This document shows, in pieces, positions 1 to 10,640 of a stretch of 64,000 bases of DNA. The stretch comes from Carya illinoinensis (taxonomy: Eukaryota; Streptophyta; Magnoliopsida; Fagales; Juglandaceae): the NCBI RefSeq assembly GCF_018687715.1, contig NC_056762.1, positions 20,845,364-20,909,363 on the forward strand, read 5' to 3'. The position numbers and the translations under genes were made by a program. Under the pieces are notes generated by a model that searched no databases, was not told where the DNA came from, and worked only from the letters and a program-made list of their open reading frames with translations. Every line of letters starts with the position of its first letter. The stretch's first letter is position 1.

Positions 1-1012
1 GATTTATTTGATCATCTTCAAGGAGCAGCTGTGTTCTAGAAGATTGATTTAAGGTCAGGATACTACTAGTTGAGGATCAGAGACAAGGATGTGCCCAAAA
101 CTGCTTTCAGGTCGAGATATGGGCATTATGAATTTAAGGTGATGCTGTTTTGTTAGCCAATGCCCCTGCTGCTTTCATGGATTTAATGAATCGGGTATTT
201 AGGCCTTACTTGGATTCCTTTGTGGTAGTATTCATTGATGATATTCTGATTTATTTCCGAGATGTTGAAGAGCATGTGTATCATTTTCGTCTGGTTCTTG
301 AGAAATTTAGAGAACACCAGTTGTATGCCAAGCTCAGCAAGTGTGAATTCTGGTTGGAGGAAGTCAAATTTCTTGGGCATGTGATTTCCCGAGACAAAGT
401 GGCTGTTGATCCTAGTAAGGTGGAAGCCATTTTGTCATGGCAACATCCGACAACAGTGCGCGAGATCCGAAGTTTCTTGGGACTTGCCCGGTATTACCGA
501 AAATTTGTGGAGGGATTTGCTCGCCTATCCGGACCTCTCACAGCTTTGACTCGGAAGAATGCAGAATTTGTTTGGTCAGATAAGTGTGAGAGAAGCTTCC
601 AAGAATTGAAGAATAGGTTGACGACGACACCAATGTTAGCGCTTCTAGAACCGCACAAGCCATTCGTAGTCTTCAGCAATGCGTCTAAATTAGGATTGGG
701 TTGTGTCCTTATGCAGGAAGGACGGGTTGTTGCTTATGCATCTCGTCAACTAAAGGACCATGAGAATAATTATCCGACGCACGATTTGGAATTGGCTGCG
801 ATTGTTTTTGCTCTTAAGATCTGGCGGCACTTTTTGTATGGGGAAGCTTGTGAAGTATACACTGATCACAAGAGCTTGAAGCACTTGTTTTCCCAGAAGA
901 ATCTGAACATGAGACAAAGGCGATGGCTGGAGTTAATCAGTAACTACTAGTGCGAGATCAAGTATCATTCGGAGAAGGCAAATATAGTTACTGATGCTTT
1001 GAGCCGAAAATC
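1..1012 (+). pseudogene. Reverse transcriptase / RNase H (gypsy pol), broken
   Basis: This encodes the palm of a Ty3/gypsy reverse transcriptase followed by RNase H. Visible landmarks are DLRSGYY and VPKTAFRSRYGHYEF (positions 40-140), the catalytic [10 protein letters not shown] (about 228-258), the connection-region [19 protein letters not shown], and RNase H motifs including [12 protein letters not shown] and the terminal DALSRK. Stops interrupt it near 37, 69 and 155. A frameshift near 150 moves the reading into the frame of [14 protein letters not shown]. Another TAG near 948 cuts RNase H before its last motif. The YxDD box reads IDD as in active elements, but the copy cannot make a full polyprotein. 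Confidence 0.9.
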
Positions 1013-2062
1013 GCACTTGGAAGATGAAGCCAAGTCGTCAGAATTAGATTCTTTGCTTTGTGGGATGAGAAGGCTCCTTATTGAGAGTTCACAGCAAGTG
1101 GAGGTATTATCTTCAGTTCTTGATATTCGGGTAACTGATTTTGAGGAATTGAAGACTCTTCAAAGGAAGGATCTGAAGCTATTGGATATCAAAAAAAGAG
1201 TAAGAAAATCTCGAGGGCCGTTGCATTACAGTATGGATAAAGATGGAATTCTTCGGCTCCGAGATCGTAGGGTGGTCCCCAAAGATTCAGAATTCAAGGA
1301 GCGGATCATGGCAGAAGCTCATGCGGCCCCTTATTCAGTTCACCCTGGCAGTACGAAGATGTACCGGGACTTAAAGAAAAATTATTGGTGGGATGGAATG
1401 AAGAGGGATATTACGTTGTATGTTGAGAAATGCCACACATGCCGTCAAGTCAAGACTGAGCATCAAAGACCTGTTGGTATGCTCCAACCCCTCCCTATTC
1501 CTGAGTGGAAGTGGGATGACATCACGATGGATTTTGTAGTGGGGCCGAGAGCTCCTAGTGGAAAAAATTCTGTTTGGGTGATTGCTGACCGATTAACGAA
1601 GAGTGCTCATTTCTTGCCTGTCAATAACACTGATTCCTTGGGTAAGTTGACACGCTTATACGTGAAAGAGATAGTGCGGCTGCACGATATACCGAAGAGT
1701 ATTGTGTCGAATCTGGACCCAAGGTTCACGTCTCAATTTTAGAAAAGTTTGCAGGCAGCATTGGATAGTAAGTTAAAGTTCAGTACTGCATATCACTAGC
1801 AGATGGACGACCAATCAGAGCGCACCATTTAGACCCTTAAAGATATGTTGCGGGCATGTGTCATCGAATTTCAAGGGAGTTGGGAAAACCACTTGCCACT
1901 CATAGAGTTTGCGTATAATAACAGCTTTCATGCGACCATTCAGATGGCTTCTTATGAAGCTCTTTATGGGAGGAAGTGCAGATCGCCTTTGTGTTAGGAT
2001 GGAGTCGGGGAGAATAAGATAATTGGACCCGAAATAATTCAAGAGATGCAAAGCCAAGTTTA
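1013..2062 (+). pseudogene. Integrase (gypsy pol), broken
   Basis: This is integrase, the enzyme that joins element cDNA to chromosomal DNA. The HHCC zinc-binding segment is clear: HPGSTKMYRDLKKNYWW then CHTCRQVK (about 1336-1455). The catalytic core follows with WDDITMDFVVG (first Asp, about 1515-1545) and IPKSIVSNLDPRFTSQF (second Asp, 1690-1740). A TAG ends the open frame at 1740. The core continues in the same frame through further stops to [32 protein letters not shown] (1890-1995). The DDE glutamate region is badly eroded. Confidence 0.88.
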
Positions 2063-2609
2063 GATTATCAGGGATAAAATGGCGGCAGCTCAGAGTCGTC
2101 AGAAAAGCTACGCTGATACGAGGAGGAGAGAGTTATCATTTGAAGAAGGTGATTGGGTTTATCTCAAAGTCTCTCCCATGAAAGGAGTAAAGCGTTTTGG
2201 TAAAAAGAAGAAACTGGATCTGAGATATGTCGACCCTTTTCAGATTTTGGAGAAGGTAGGGTTCGTCGCCTATAGAGTTGCTTTGCCAGAATATTTTGGG
2301 GATATTCATGATGTCTTCCACGTATCATCCTTGAAGAAGAGCTTTGGACAACAAGAGCCGCGCTTTGTCGACCCAGAGAGTATTCAGTTGCAACCGGACC
2401 TTACTTATGAGGTTGTTCCGTCTCAGATCATGGATTGGAAAGAGCAACAGCTGAGATCCAAGACGATACCTTTGGTAAAGGTGGCATGGGGAGATCCGTT
2501 AGCTCAAGATTTCTCTTGGAAGCGAGTAGCAGACATGAGGGAGCAGTACCCTACTTGTTTGAGTAATGATGGTACGTTTCTTAATCTTGGTCACAGGTGG
2601 TTTATGTGA
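2061..2609 (+). pseudogene. Integrase C-terminal and chromodomain-like tail
   Basis: This 176-residue open frame is the end of the gypsy polyprotein. It contains the GPY/F-like stretch DWVYLKVSPMKGVKRFG through YRVALPE, then the conserved HDVFHVSSLKKSFG. It ends in a weak chromodomain-like segment (DWKEQQLRSKTIPLVKVAW ... FSWKRVADMREQYP). Chromodomains tether the integration complex to particular chromatin. Here several of the usual aromatic positions are not obvious, so I infer an ancestral chromodomain rather than a working one. It stops 78 bp upstream of the 3' LTR, normal spacing for the family. Confidence 0.8.
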
Positions 2610-2673
2610 TATTATGTGGCTTGTTTCAAGTTGGTGTTTGATCTTACAAATTTCAAGGACAAAATTTGTTTTT

Positions 2674-2686
2674 CAGTGGGGGAGGA
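2674..2686 (+). other. Polypurine tract of the chromovirus
   Basis: A purine run (cagtgggggagga) sits directly against the first base of the LTR. In LTR retrotransposons this tract primes plus-strand DNA synthesis, and its position fixes the LTR start at 2687. Confidence 0.75.
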
Positions 2687-3584
2687 TGTGATGACCCGCT
2701 TTTACGTGTATTTTCACTGAAGGGTTGTTTTTAATTTAATTAATATATTGGTTTATTTATTTTAAATTAATGTATTTAAATTAGTTTTTATTTATTTGAT
2801 GTTGTGTTTAATTTACGGTTTTTAATTTTATTTAGTTGAGTCATTTTACGGTTTTAAAATCGTTTTCGGCGATCTGTTTCGGTTTTCGGAGTGAGGACTG
2901 GACGTCATTTCTTTTCCCTCATCTTTTCTTTTTCTTTTATCTTTTTCTTTTTCCTTTTCCTTCTTTTTCTTTCTTTTTCTTTCTTTTCTTCTTCTTTCTC
3001 TCCCGCGTACGCCAAACAGCTTCTCTTTCTCCTTACCGTCGCCACCCCTTTGACTTCCTGGTTCTCCGCCGTCTGGCCATCGTGTAGTGCACCAACCCCA
3101 CCATTCTCTTCCCCTCCCACCAGAGATCATCCCCACCAATTTTTAGAGCCATCGGACTAGCCGTTAGCCGCCACGAGCCCCTGGAAGTCACGACACCTGC
3201 CCTGTTTTTCTCCCCTGTCGCCGGTTGCTTTCGCAGCCCAGAACCGCTGTTCGCTAGCGACGTGGCCTACACCATTCACCCAGTTTTCTTTTGCTCTCAC
3301 CGGTGAACATCCCCACCAAGTTTCACCTTCATCCGAGCCACCGTTAGCCACCACGAGCTCCTCCAAGCCACACGGTTTTTCACCAATTCCGGTGCCGCCG
3401 CAACACCCCCGGTCACCATCTCTTCATAGCTTCTTCCCCTACCTGTTTCCGACCTAAACCACCCATTTCTGGCCTCGATCCATTGCCAGAGTAGCTCCCA
3501 CGAGCTCAACTCCGATTTGAACTTTTTCCGCTTCCTCCGCCGTTTCCACCACCACCCACGGCCAAAACTCGTTTTCTTTAGTTT

Positions 3585-3592
3585 TATAAATA
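3585..3592 (+). promoter_or_regulatory. TATA-like box in the LTR
   Basis: TATAAATA lies about 900 bp into the LTR, just after the GC-rich section, a plausible U3 promoter position. The same place in the solo LTR at 7609-9804 reads CATAAACA, so that copy appears to have lost the box. Confidence 0.45.
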
Positions 3593-4130
3593 TCTCAAGA
3601 CCATTCCCTATCAATTTCGTGTCTTGGTTTGTCCCCGTTTGAAAGTGGGTAATTTATTACCCACGGCCACAGTATAAATTACACTGTTACGTTGCTTTTC
3701 CTCCACCGTTTGCAACGCCACGAGTTTTCAAAAAATACCATATAGTGCTGTAAGTATTTTTCAAACTCTACTTTTAGATTTAAATGTATTTTTCTCATAC
3801 AATAAATATTTACTGTTGCTTGGCTGATTCCGGACTGAGTCCGAGGAGTTCGAGGGTCAGATGGATTGAGGACGGAGTTGCTTAATGTGTTGATTTGTGA
3901 TTAGTTGGTTATTTGTGCCATGAGGCGTGAGTTACATATTGCATACATGTGCATTTTATTTTAAATTGAGAAAATCATGTTTTATTGGCGTAAATGGATT
4001 TTTGGGTGCGTGTGCCTCACGAGCCCAAGCCGGGATGGGTTATTATCTCGGTGGAGCTCATCTGGTCATTCGGGAGCGTAATATACTGAGTGACGTCCCT
4101 TGAGTTGTCGCTGGGCGACGACGGGAGCGG

Positions 4131-4270
4131 GGGCTAGAGGATGCTTGGCTACAAACGCGCCGGGCGCGGAACTGGGCATCGCTCTACGCACTGACTCCGT
4201 GGCCCTTCGCTGGCAAGGGCTAGAGGATGCTTAGCTACGAACCCGCGGGGCGCAGAACTGGGCATTGCTC
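4131..4270 (+). repeat. Internal direct repeat in the LTR
   Basis: A segment of about 54 bp starting gggctagaggatgctt and ending at gggcat(c/t)gctc occurs at 4131-4184 and again at 4217-4270, offset 86 bp. The solo LTR at 7609 also carries two units. The reversed copy at 42050-44064 appears to carry one, so unit number varies within the family. Confidence 0.7.
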
Positions 4271-4925
4271 GTTTAGGTGTCACACGCGTGGTCGTTACCT
4301 GCGGTGTGACACAGGAGCCAAGGTGTGCGGATGACCCCTAGGGGAGGTCACGGTGCATACGGATTAATTGGTTAATGGATATGAGTTGTATATGGGCCAA
4401 ATGTGACTTTTGGCGGGATATTTGGAAATGTTATGTTTTTGGGCCAAAGGGGATTTTTGGCATGTGTGGAAAAATTATGATTTTATGGGACATGTGCATT
4501 GCATTCTTTCATGCATGTTGCTTGAGTTAATATGTTTTTATGTAGTGGTGTTTAGATTTTACTTACCTGCAGCACCATTTTTGATACCGTAGATTTTGGT
4601 GCAGAGTTCGAGGAAGAGGAGGAGGCTGAACCTGAGAATGCGGCTCTGCCGGAGTTCTAAGTTGGGTTATGCTTTGTATTTGACTCTGAAATAATATTTG
4701 TGTTTTGTAATATTTTATTATGAATGTTTTGAATAGTTTTGTATTAAATCAAGAAAAATTCTGGTACTTAGTTATATGGGTTTACTATTCGCTGCATGTT
4801 TCTTCGTGCACATTTGTTGCTTATACACACACTTGGCACTCGTCGATAGAGTGGTGACCAGGGTTATCATCATCCAGACGTTTTGATTTTCCTGTATCCA
4901 TGCGTGGGGATTTAGGGGCGTCACA

Positions 4926-5202
4926 ACATAAATGCAATGTTTTATCCATTCAAACAAATAAATACTTGTTTAAACTATATTTTCTGGGACCAAACATAGA
5001 AACCAAACAAAAGACAATATTTTGGCAATTAATATATATAGGGTCGCTTGAATATAAATAATTATAGATGCGTTAAACTTTGAATAGCTAGCAATTAATG
5101 TAAATCAATAAACGAACGGATAATTGTACGAAGAAACATACAAGAGGATTTTAGGGGCTGAGGGATGCAATTAGCACCTAAAAACAAGAAGGATAATATA
5201 GG
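4926..5202. other. AT-rich spacer
   Basis: This short AT-rich stretch lies between the chromovirus LTR and the start of duplication copy A. I see no gene or repeat in it. Confidence 0.6.
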
Positions 5203-5307
5203 AAAGATAAGAAAATGATACACAAAGAGGACGCTTTTCCATTCGTCGACTATCGATTTGAGCTGGAATTCGATCCAAAAGCAATATATATTAATTAAAC
5301 TTAGCAA

Positions 5308-7027
5308 TTACCAACCAAACCATGAATAACTTGGGTCGAGCATTTCAGTTATTGGAAGAAAATTCCATCTCAGTCTTCTGAGCCTCTCAGTCGTCCTATT
5401 CGCTGACACAGTTATAATTGTAGGGATGATGGACCAAAACTGAAGGGATCCACAAAACAGAAGAAGTACAAGATTTGGGATCCTAGCATTCGGGAAAATG
5501 GTAAATATTGAAATATTATAGCACAAAACAAGGAATGCAAGGGGTATGTGGAACAAAATGCGAGTAAACCCAGAAGGGAGAAGGAAGATCATTGTCATGC
5601 CTGTTATATAAAACATAAGGCTGTTTGAAATGAAGAACAAAAATGAGTTTGCAGTGCTCATGACTACCGTTCCTGCATGGTGTGGTGGTTGGCTCACTTC
5701 ATTGTGGTCTTTATTAGCATTGATCGTGCTTCTTGTATTGAACTGATCGATTCCAGGATTGAAGTTTTCTTGCCAAACTCCTCCTGGAGGGCAGACTGCT
5801 GCTTGGTACGCAACTGCTATTACAAGTGTAGCAGCTACCAACAACAGATTGCGTACCTCATTTGTTAATTTCGTTCTCTGACGAAACTTGCATATGTGGA
5901 ACCTTTCATAAATTGAGATAGGGGATCTAAAATAATCTGTCAGAGATGGAACTTCATCAGGAAGAGACAACGCACTTGAAGCTCCGGCACGACATAGCAA
6001 GTCCTTGATCTCTTTGTAGTCAACTTGTAACATCATTTGATGTTGCAAGATGTCTAGAGCCGTATAACCCTCTGAGTTCTTGATGTTTTTTTCAACTGAT
6101 GCACAATTGACTAAGCACTTCACAACCTGAACAATGCAGAGACTCATAATTATTGATCCCAGCACGGTAAATATTCGACGATACTAATTAAACTACTCCC
6201 TTACGTACCCTAGATCTCCAAAGAAAAGTCCGACTGGTAGAAACAAAAAGGGACAAAATAAAATCTAGCTACTGGAACCATGAGTAATAATATCACTTGA
6301 GGAAGAGCTGAGTATATGCTTTGGAGATTGAATTCTTACAGATAGCCAGACCTATGCTCGACGAGATAGATACTTCCATTATTCTAATTGTATATTCCAG
6401 TAGAAGAAAATATGGATGGACAGAACTTGCCTGGGGTAGATTTCTTGATACCGCAATGTGCAATAAAGTGTTGCCTTCGTCATCCCCCCAATTCAGTAAC
6501 TTCCTTTCCCACGAGTCGGCATGTCTAAACCAAGCACGTCGAAGCCATCCCACCATGTATTCAAAAGCATCGAACCTGTTGTGTTTTAGTGCAATATGCA
6601 AGGCAGTCTCCCTTTGAGTTGTTACAACTTCAAGGGATTTGGGGCAAACTTGTAGAAATGCATGCAGAAGATGGAGGTTTCCAGTTTGTGCTACATAATG
6701 CAAAGGAGTCGCACCGCCCTTTCCTTGGACACGGACAAGGTCCTTATCAGCATCAATTAGCCGGAACACAAGGTCGGTGTGGTCATATTGCAAAGCAAGG
6801 TGCATGGGGGTGAACCCATCTTGATTGAGCTTCGTAGCAAAGGATGGCTTTAACATGGCGATCTCCATGGCAAACCGGGTCTGTCCAGCAGATGCAGCAG
6901 CGTGTAAAGGAGTGTCAACAAATGAAATCTCATTGATGTCGTCTAGGACTTTTGCATGCTTTTGTATCGAATAGTACAAGAGCTCAATGTTTCCTTCCTC
7001 AGCAGCCCGCTTCAATTCCGGATCCAT
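5308..7027 (-). CDS. Ankyrin-repeat/PGG-domain membrane protein, BDA1-like (copy A)
   Basis: Two exons, 7027-6431 and 6126-5308, join in phase 0 to give 471 residues. Five to six ankyrin repeats start near residues 36, 70, 104, 138, 183 and 218 (cores DTPLHAAASAG, FTPMHLALQ, ATPLHYVAQTGNL, ETALHIALKHN, NTLLHIAVSRN). Exon 2 adds a PGG domain (CPPGGVWQE, about residues 311-319) and four predicted membrane segments (about 291-309, 354-374, 389-410, 416-439). The family acts at membranes in plant defence and stress signalling; the particular role here is inferred. ATG at 7027 is the first ATG after an in-frame stop; a longer frame to 7051 begins with TTG. The splice unites NLPQ with VVKCLVN, completing an ankyrin helix as in relatives. 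Length is normal and no lesion is visible. Confidence 0.9.
6127..6430 (-). other. GC-AG intron of copy A gene
   Basis: The 304-bp intron has donor CAG|GCAAGT rather than GT, and acceptor TTGTTCAG|GT. Apart from the C at +2, the donor matches the consensus fully, as is typical of functional GC-AG introns. The reading frame continues correctly across it. The copy B intron has the same length and the same donor. Confidence 0.85.
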
Positions 7028-7603
7028 TCTGAGGCGCCGAAGGCTATTCAAGAAAATGCGTTAAGCTTTAAAATGAAACTGATTTTCCCAGCTACTGTAA
7101 GGAGATTCAAGAATTACTCGTGGCAAAAGATGCGTGGCTGTCCTCTTCTTATCATGAAGGGGTGGCGGATTGGAACCCGGTGAGGTCAATGTTCTTGCAA
7201 GCTAGTGATGGCGGGCTGACTACGAAAGAACCCCGAAGACTTCTATAATTCCTGAATTTCTCGAATCTCTTCACACCTTTTGGGTCGGGGTCCGCCTTTC
7301 TTTGCGGTGACTTTTAGTTCGGAGTAGGTACCTTCTGATTGCCGAGTCCAGACAAAGAAAGAAATTAAAGTGAATTAAGGCGACTAGAAAAAGACGATCT
7401 CTGGTCCGTTCGTCGAGAACGCCGCCGCCATGCAAATTTGAACAAAAAAAAGTCAGGTAGTTGTAACAGTACTTCTCATTTATCTTTGATCTCTTTTACT
7501 CCTCTCTTGTTAGTTAACTTTGATTGTGATGCACTAGTCAATAAATCTCATACCCGAGTTTTATAAAGAAAAATTTATGCTATTAATTTATTTAAACTAA
7601 ATT
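7028..7603. other. 5' flank of the copy A gene
   Basis: The first 200 bp upstream of the start codon are closely shared with copy B (36519-36740). Shared sequence resumes at about 7490-7603. The part between (about 7250-7480) is unique to copy A and holds no recognisable gene. I do not see a convincing TATA box. Confidence 0.6.
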
Positions 7604-7608
7604 TTTTT

Positions 7609-9804
7609 TATGATGACTTACTTTTACGTATATTTTTATTGAATGATTACTTTTAATTTAATTAATATATTAGTTTATTTATTTTAAATGATTGTATTTT
7701 AATTAGTTTTTAATTTATTCGATGTTGTGTTTAATTTATTTAGTCGTTTTACGGTTTTTAATATCGTTTTCGGCAGATCTGTTTTGGTTTCCAGAGTGAG
7801 GACTGTACCTCATTTCTTTTCCCTTATCTTTTCTTTTTCTTTTCTCTTTTTCCTTTTTCTTTTTCCTTCTTTTCCTTTCTTTTCTTCTTCTTTCTTCTCC
7901 TTTCTCTCCCACGTACGCCGAACAGATTCTCTTTCTCCTGCCCGTCGCCACCCCTTTGACCGCCCAGTTCTCCACTGTCTGGCCGCCATGTAGTGCACCA
8001 CCCCCACCATTCTCTTCCCCTCCCACCAGAGATCATCCCCATCAATTTTTAGAGCCATCGAACCACCCGTTAGCTACCATGAGCCCCTGGAAGTCACGGC
8101 ACCTGCCTGTTTTTCTCCCATGTTGCCGGTTGCTTTCGCAGCCCAGAACCACCGCTCGCCGGCGGTGTGGCCTACACCACCCACCCAGTTTTCTTTCCCT
8201 CTCACCGGTGAACATCCTCACCAAGTTTCACCTCCATCCGAGCCACCGTTAGCCACCACGAGCTCCTTCAAGCCATACGGTTTTTCACCGATTTCGGCGC
8301 CGTTGCACCACCTCCGCCCACCATCTCTTCACAGCTTCTTCCCCTACCTCTTGCCGACCTAAACCACCCATTTTCGGCCTTGATCCGTTGCCGGAGCAGC
8401 TCCCACGAGCTCAACTCCGTTCAGCCTCTTTTTGGCCTTCGATCGCTATTTCCACCACCACCCACAGCCAAAACTCGTTTCCTTTAGCTTCATAAACATC
8501 CCTAGACCATTCCCTATCAATTTCGTGCCTTGGTTTGTCCCCGTTCAAAAGTGAGTAATTTATTACCCACGGCCACAGTGTAAATTACATTGTTACTTTG
8601 CTTTTCTTCTGTCGTTTGTAACTCCGCGAGCTTTTAAAAAATACCATATAGCGTTGTAAGTATTTTCCAAACTCTACTTTTAGATTTAAATATATTTTAC
8701 TCATACAATAAATATTTTCTGTTGATTAGCTGATTCCGGACTTAGTCCGAGGAGTTAGGGGGTTGGATGGATGAGGACGGAGTTGCTTGGATTCTTGTTT
8801 TGTGCATTGTGGTTGCTTTTACATGGTACATGCACATGCATTTTATTTATTTGAGAAAATCATGTTTTGTTGGCGTAAATGGATTTTCGGGTGCTTGTGT
8901 CTTACGAGCCCAAGCCGGGATGGGTTATTATCTCGGTAGAGCTCCTCTGGTCATTCGGGAGCGTAATATACTGAGTGACGTCCCTTGAGTTGTTGTTGGG
9001 CAACGACGGGAGCGGGAGCTAGAGGATGCTTGGCTACGAACATGCCGGGCGCAGAACTGGGCATCGCTCTACGCATCGACTTCGTGGCCCTTCACTGGCG
9101 AGGGTTAAAGGATGCTTGGCTATGAACACGTGGGGCGTGAAATTGGGCACGCTCGTTTAGGTGTCACATGCGTGGTCATTACCTGCGGTGTGGCACAGGA
9201 GCCTGGGTGTGCGGATGACCCCTAGGGGAGGTCATGGTGCATACTGATTAATTGGTTAATGGTTTGAGTTTGATATAGGCCAAATGTGACTTTTGGCGGG
9301 ATATTTGAAAAAGTTATGTTTTTGGGCCAATGGGATTTTTTGGCATGCGTGGAAAAATTATGGTTTTATGGGACATGTGCATTGCATTCTTTCATGCATG
9401 TTGTTTAAGTTAATATGTTTTTATCTAGTGGTGTTTGAATTTTACTTACCTGCGGCACCATTTTTGATACCGTAGATTTTGGTGCAGAGTTTGAGAAAGA
9501 GGAGGAGGTTGAGCCCGAGGATGCGACTCTGCCGGAGTGCTGAGTTAAAGTCTGTGCTTTGTTGTTTGGTTTAAAAACAATATTTTTGCTTTGTAATATT
9601 TTGTTATTATGTTTTAAACAGTTTTGTATAAATTAAGAAAAGTTCTGGTACTTAGTTTTGACTTTACTTTTCGCTGCGTGTTTCTCGTGCACATTCGTTG
9701 CTTATACACATTTAGCACACGTCGATAGGGTGGTGACCCGTGATGTCATCATCTGGACATCTTGATTTCCCCGTGTCCGTGCGTGGGGATTTGGGGGCGT
9801 CACA
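7609..9804 (+). mobile_element. Solo LTR of the chromovirus family
   Basis: This 2.2-kb sequence aligns end to end with the LTR at 2687-4925. It starts TATGATGACT (a mutated TGTGATGACC) and ends GGGCGTCACA. It is flanked by a 5-bp target duplication: ttttt at 7604-7608 and ctttt at 9805-9809, one mismatch. The unoccupied site is preserved in duplication copy B near 37331, where the flanking sequences are continuous around a single ctttt. No internal region is present, so the element was reduced by LTR-LTR recombination. Small open frames inside are chance readings of the pyrimidine-rich tract. Confidence 0.92.
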
Positions 9805-10640
9805 CTTTTCTATGTATTTTAATATATATGAATCTTTATTAAGGTGGTAATTTTAACATATATAATTTTTATGTTTAAATGAGAATTAGAAAAATAAATG
9901 GAGGGAAGAAAGGTACACTTGTGTTTGGGTATTATTGATCTATCCTTTAGTATTTTAAATGTTGTATTAATAAGTTAATTTCCTTTAATCATATCACTTG
10001 GTTTGGTAGGTAGGGAAATATCTCGCATTTGCCTTAATCCTTGCTGTCCATCTCCTAAGATTACTAAGCCCCCATCATGTAAGGTCCCTTTGCCATTGGG
10101 AGGCCCTTTTGGTCTTCACTCCCATGCATTCATCCTTCCATTTCTTAAGCCGATTTCTTCACTCCCAACAAGAGATCCAGCCGAAAATCTCTTAAAGAAG
10201 AGAGTCCAATGCAATTAAGCTCCTTGAATTAAGTTTTGATTTGGGGGATTTCGATTCTATAGATCGTAACCTAGGGTTTCTATGCAAAAAATTTCTCTCG
10301 TAGTGTTCTAGCCGAGAACTTTGAAATTTCCTCTTCCATTTCTTTTTGGATGCTCGGTCTTGCACTTTGAAAGGAAGGATATGTCAGGTAATGTTTCTAT
10401 TCTCCATGATTTCATGTGGGTTGAACTGTGCTAAGCAAACCGATGCCATGAGTTGGGGGATTTTTTCCCAAGGCCTTAGGCCCACGAGGACTGGCCCAAA
10501 CCAGGCATTAGGAGGGTCCCCCATACTCCAAAGGGCCTAATTAGAAACTTGGCCTAGGCCCACAGAGTTCCTCAACAACTCAAATGGGATTTGCGACCCA
10601 TGTAAGACAGGCATACCTGTCTTAGTTAAAGTCTCTAGAC
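9805..10640. other. Downstream flank of copy A, no gene
   Basis: 9810-9950 matches 37331-37455. 10070-10456 matches 38140-38259 plus 50207-50480. The shared part after 10070 may itself be an old LTR fragment, since it continues in copy B into LTR-like sequence. After about 10456 the match stops and a short unassigned stretch (10457-10640) leads into the LINE. Confidence 0.55.

Larger units (their letters stand above)
1..4925 (+). mobile_element. Ty3/gypsy chromovirus, 3' half
   Basis: The window opens inside the pol region of a Ty3/gypsy retrotransposon on the plus strand. Domain order is reverse transcriptase, RNase H, integrase, then a degenerate chromodomain-like C-terminus. A polypurine tract and a complete 3' LTR follow. 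This order and the C-terminal tail fit the chromovirus branch (Del/Tekay-like by resemblance). Several in-frame stops and frameshifts make it a dead copy. The 5' LTR and gag lie outside the window. Confidence 0.9.
2687..4925 (+). repeat. 3' LTR of the chromovirus (2.24 kb)
   Basis: The LTR begins TGTGATGACC right after the polypurine tract and ends GGGCGTCACA, an imperfect terminal inverted repeat with canonical TG/CA ends. Two further copies of the same LTR family lie at 7609-9804 (same orientation) and 42050-44064 (reverse). They define the ends independently. Inside are a pyrimidine-rich tract (about 2925-3005), a GC-rich section (3005-3560), a TATA-like box (3585) and an internal direct repeat (4131-4270). 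Minus-strand open frames across this LTR are chance readings. Confidence 0.9.
5203..10456. repeat. Segmental duplication, copy A
   Basis: Sequence from about 5203 aligns collinearly with sequence from about 34700. Both contain a BDA1-like gene, its 5' flank, and downstream segments (7490-7608 with 37210-37330; 9805-9950 with 37331-37455; 10070-10187 with 38140-38259; 10188-10456 with 50207-50480). Identity looks about 97% across the gene including its intron and nearer 85% in the flanks. Stretches at 7250-7480 and 36740-37210 do not match. Copy A carries a solo LTR that copy B lacks. Copy B carries a gypsy element that copy A lacks. Confidence 0.85.

Noticed and set aside
7028..7051. Upstream extension of the copy A gene to 7051
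   Set aside because: The longer frame begins with TTG, not ATG. The first ATG after the in-frame stop is at 7027 and matches the family's usual start.
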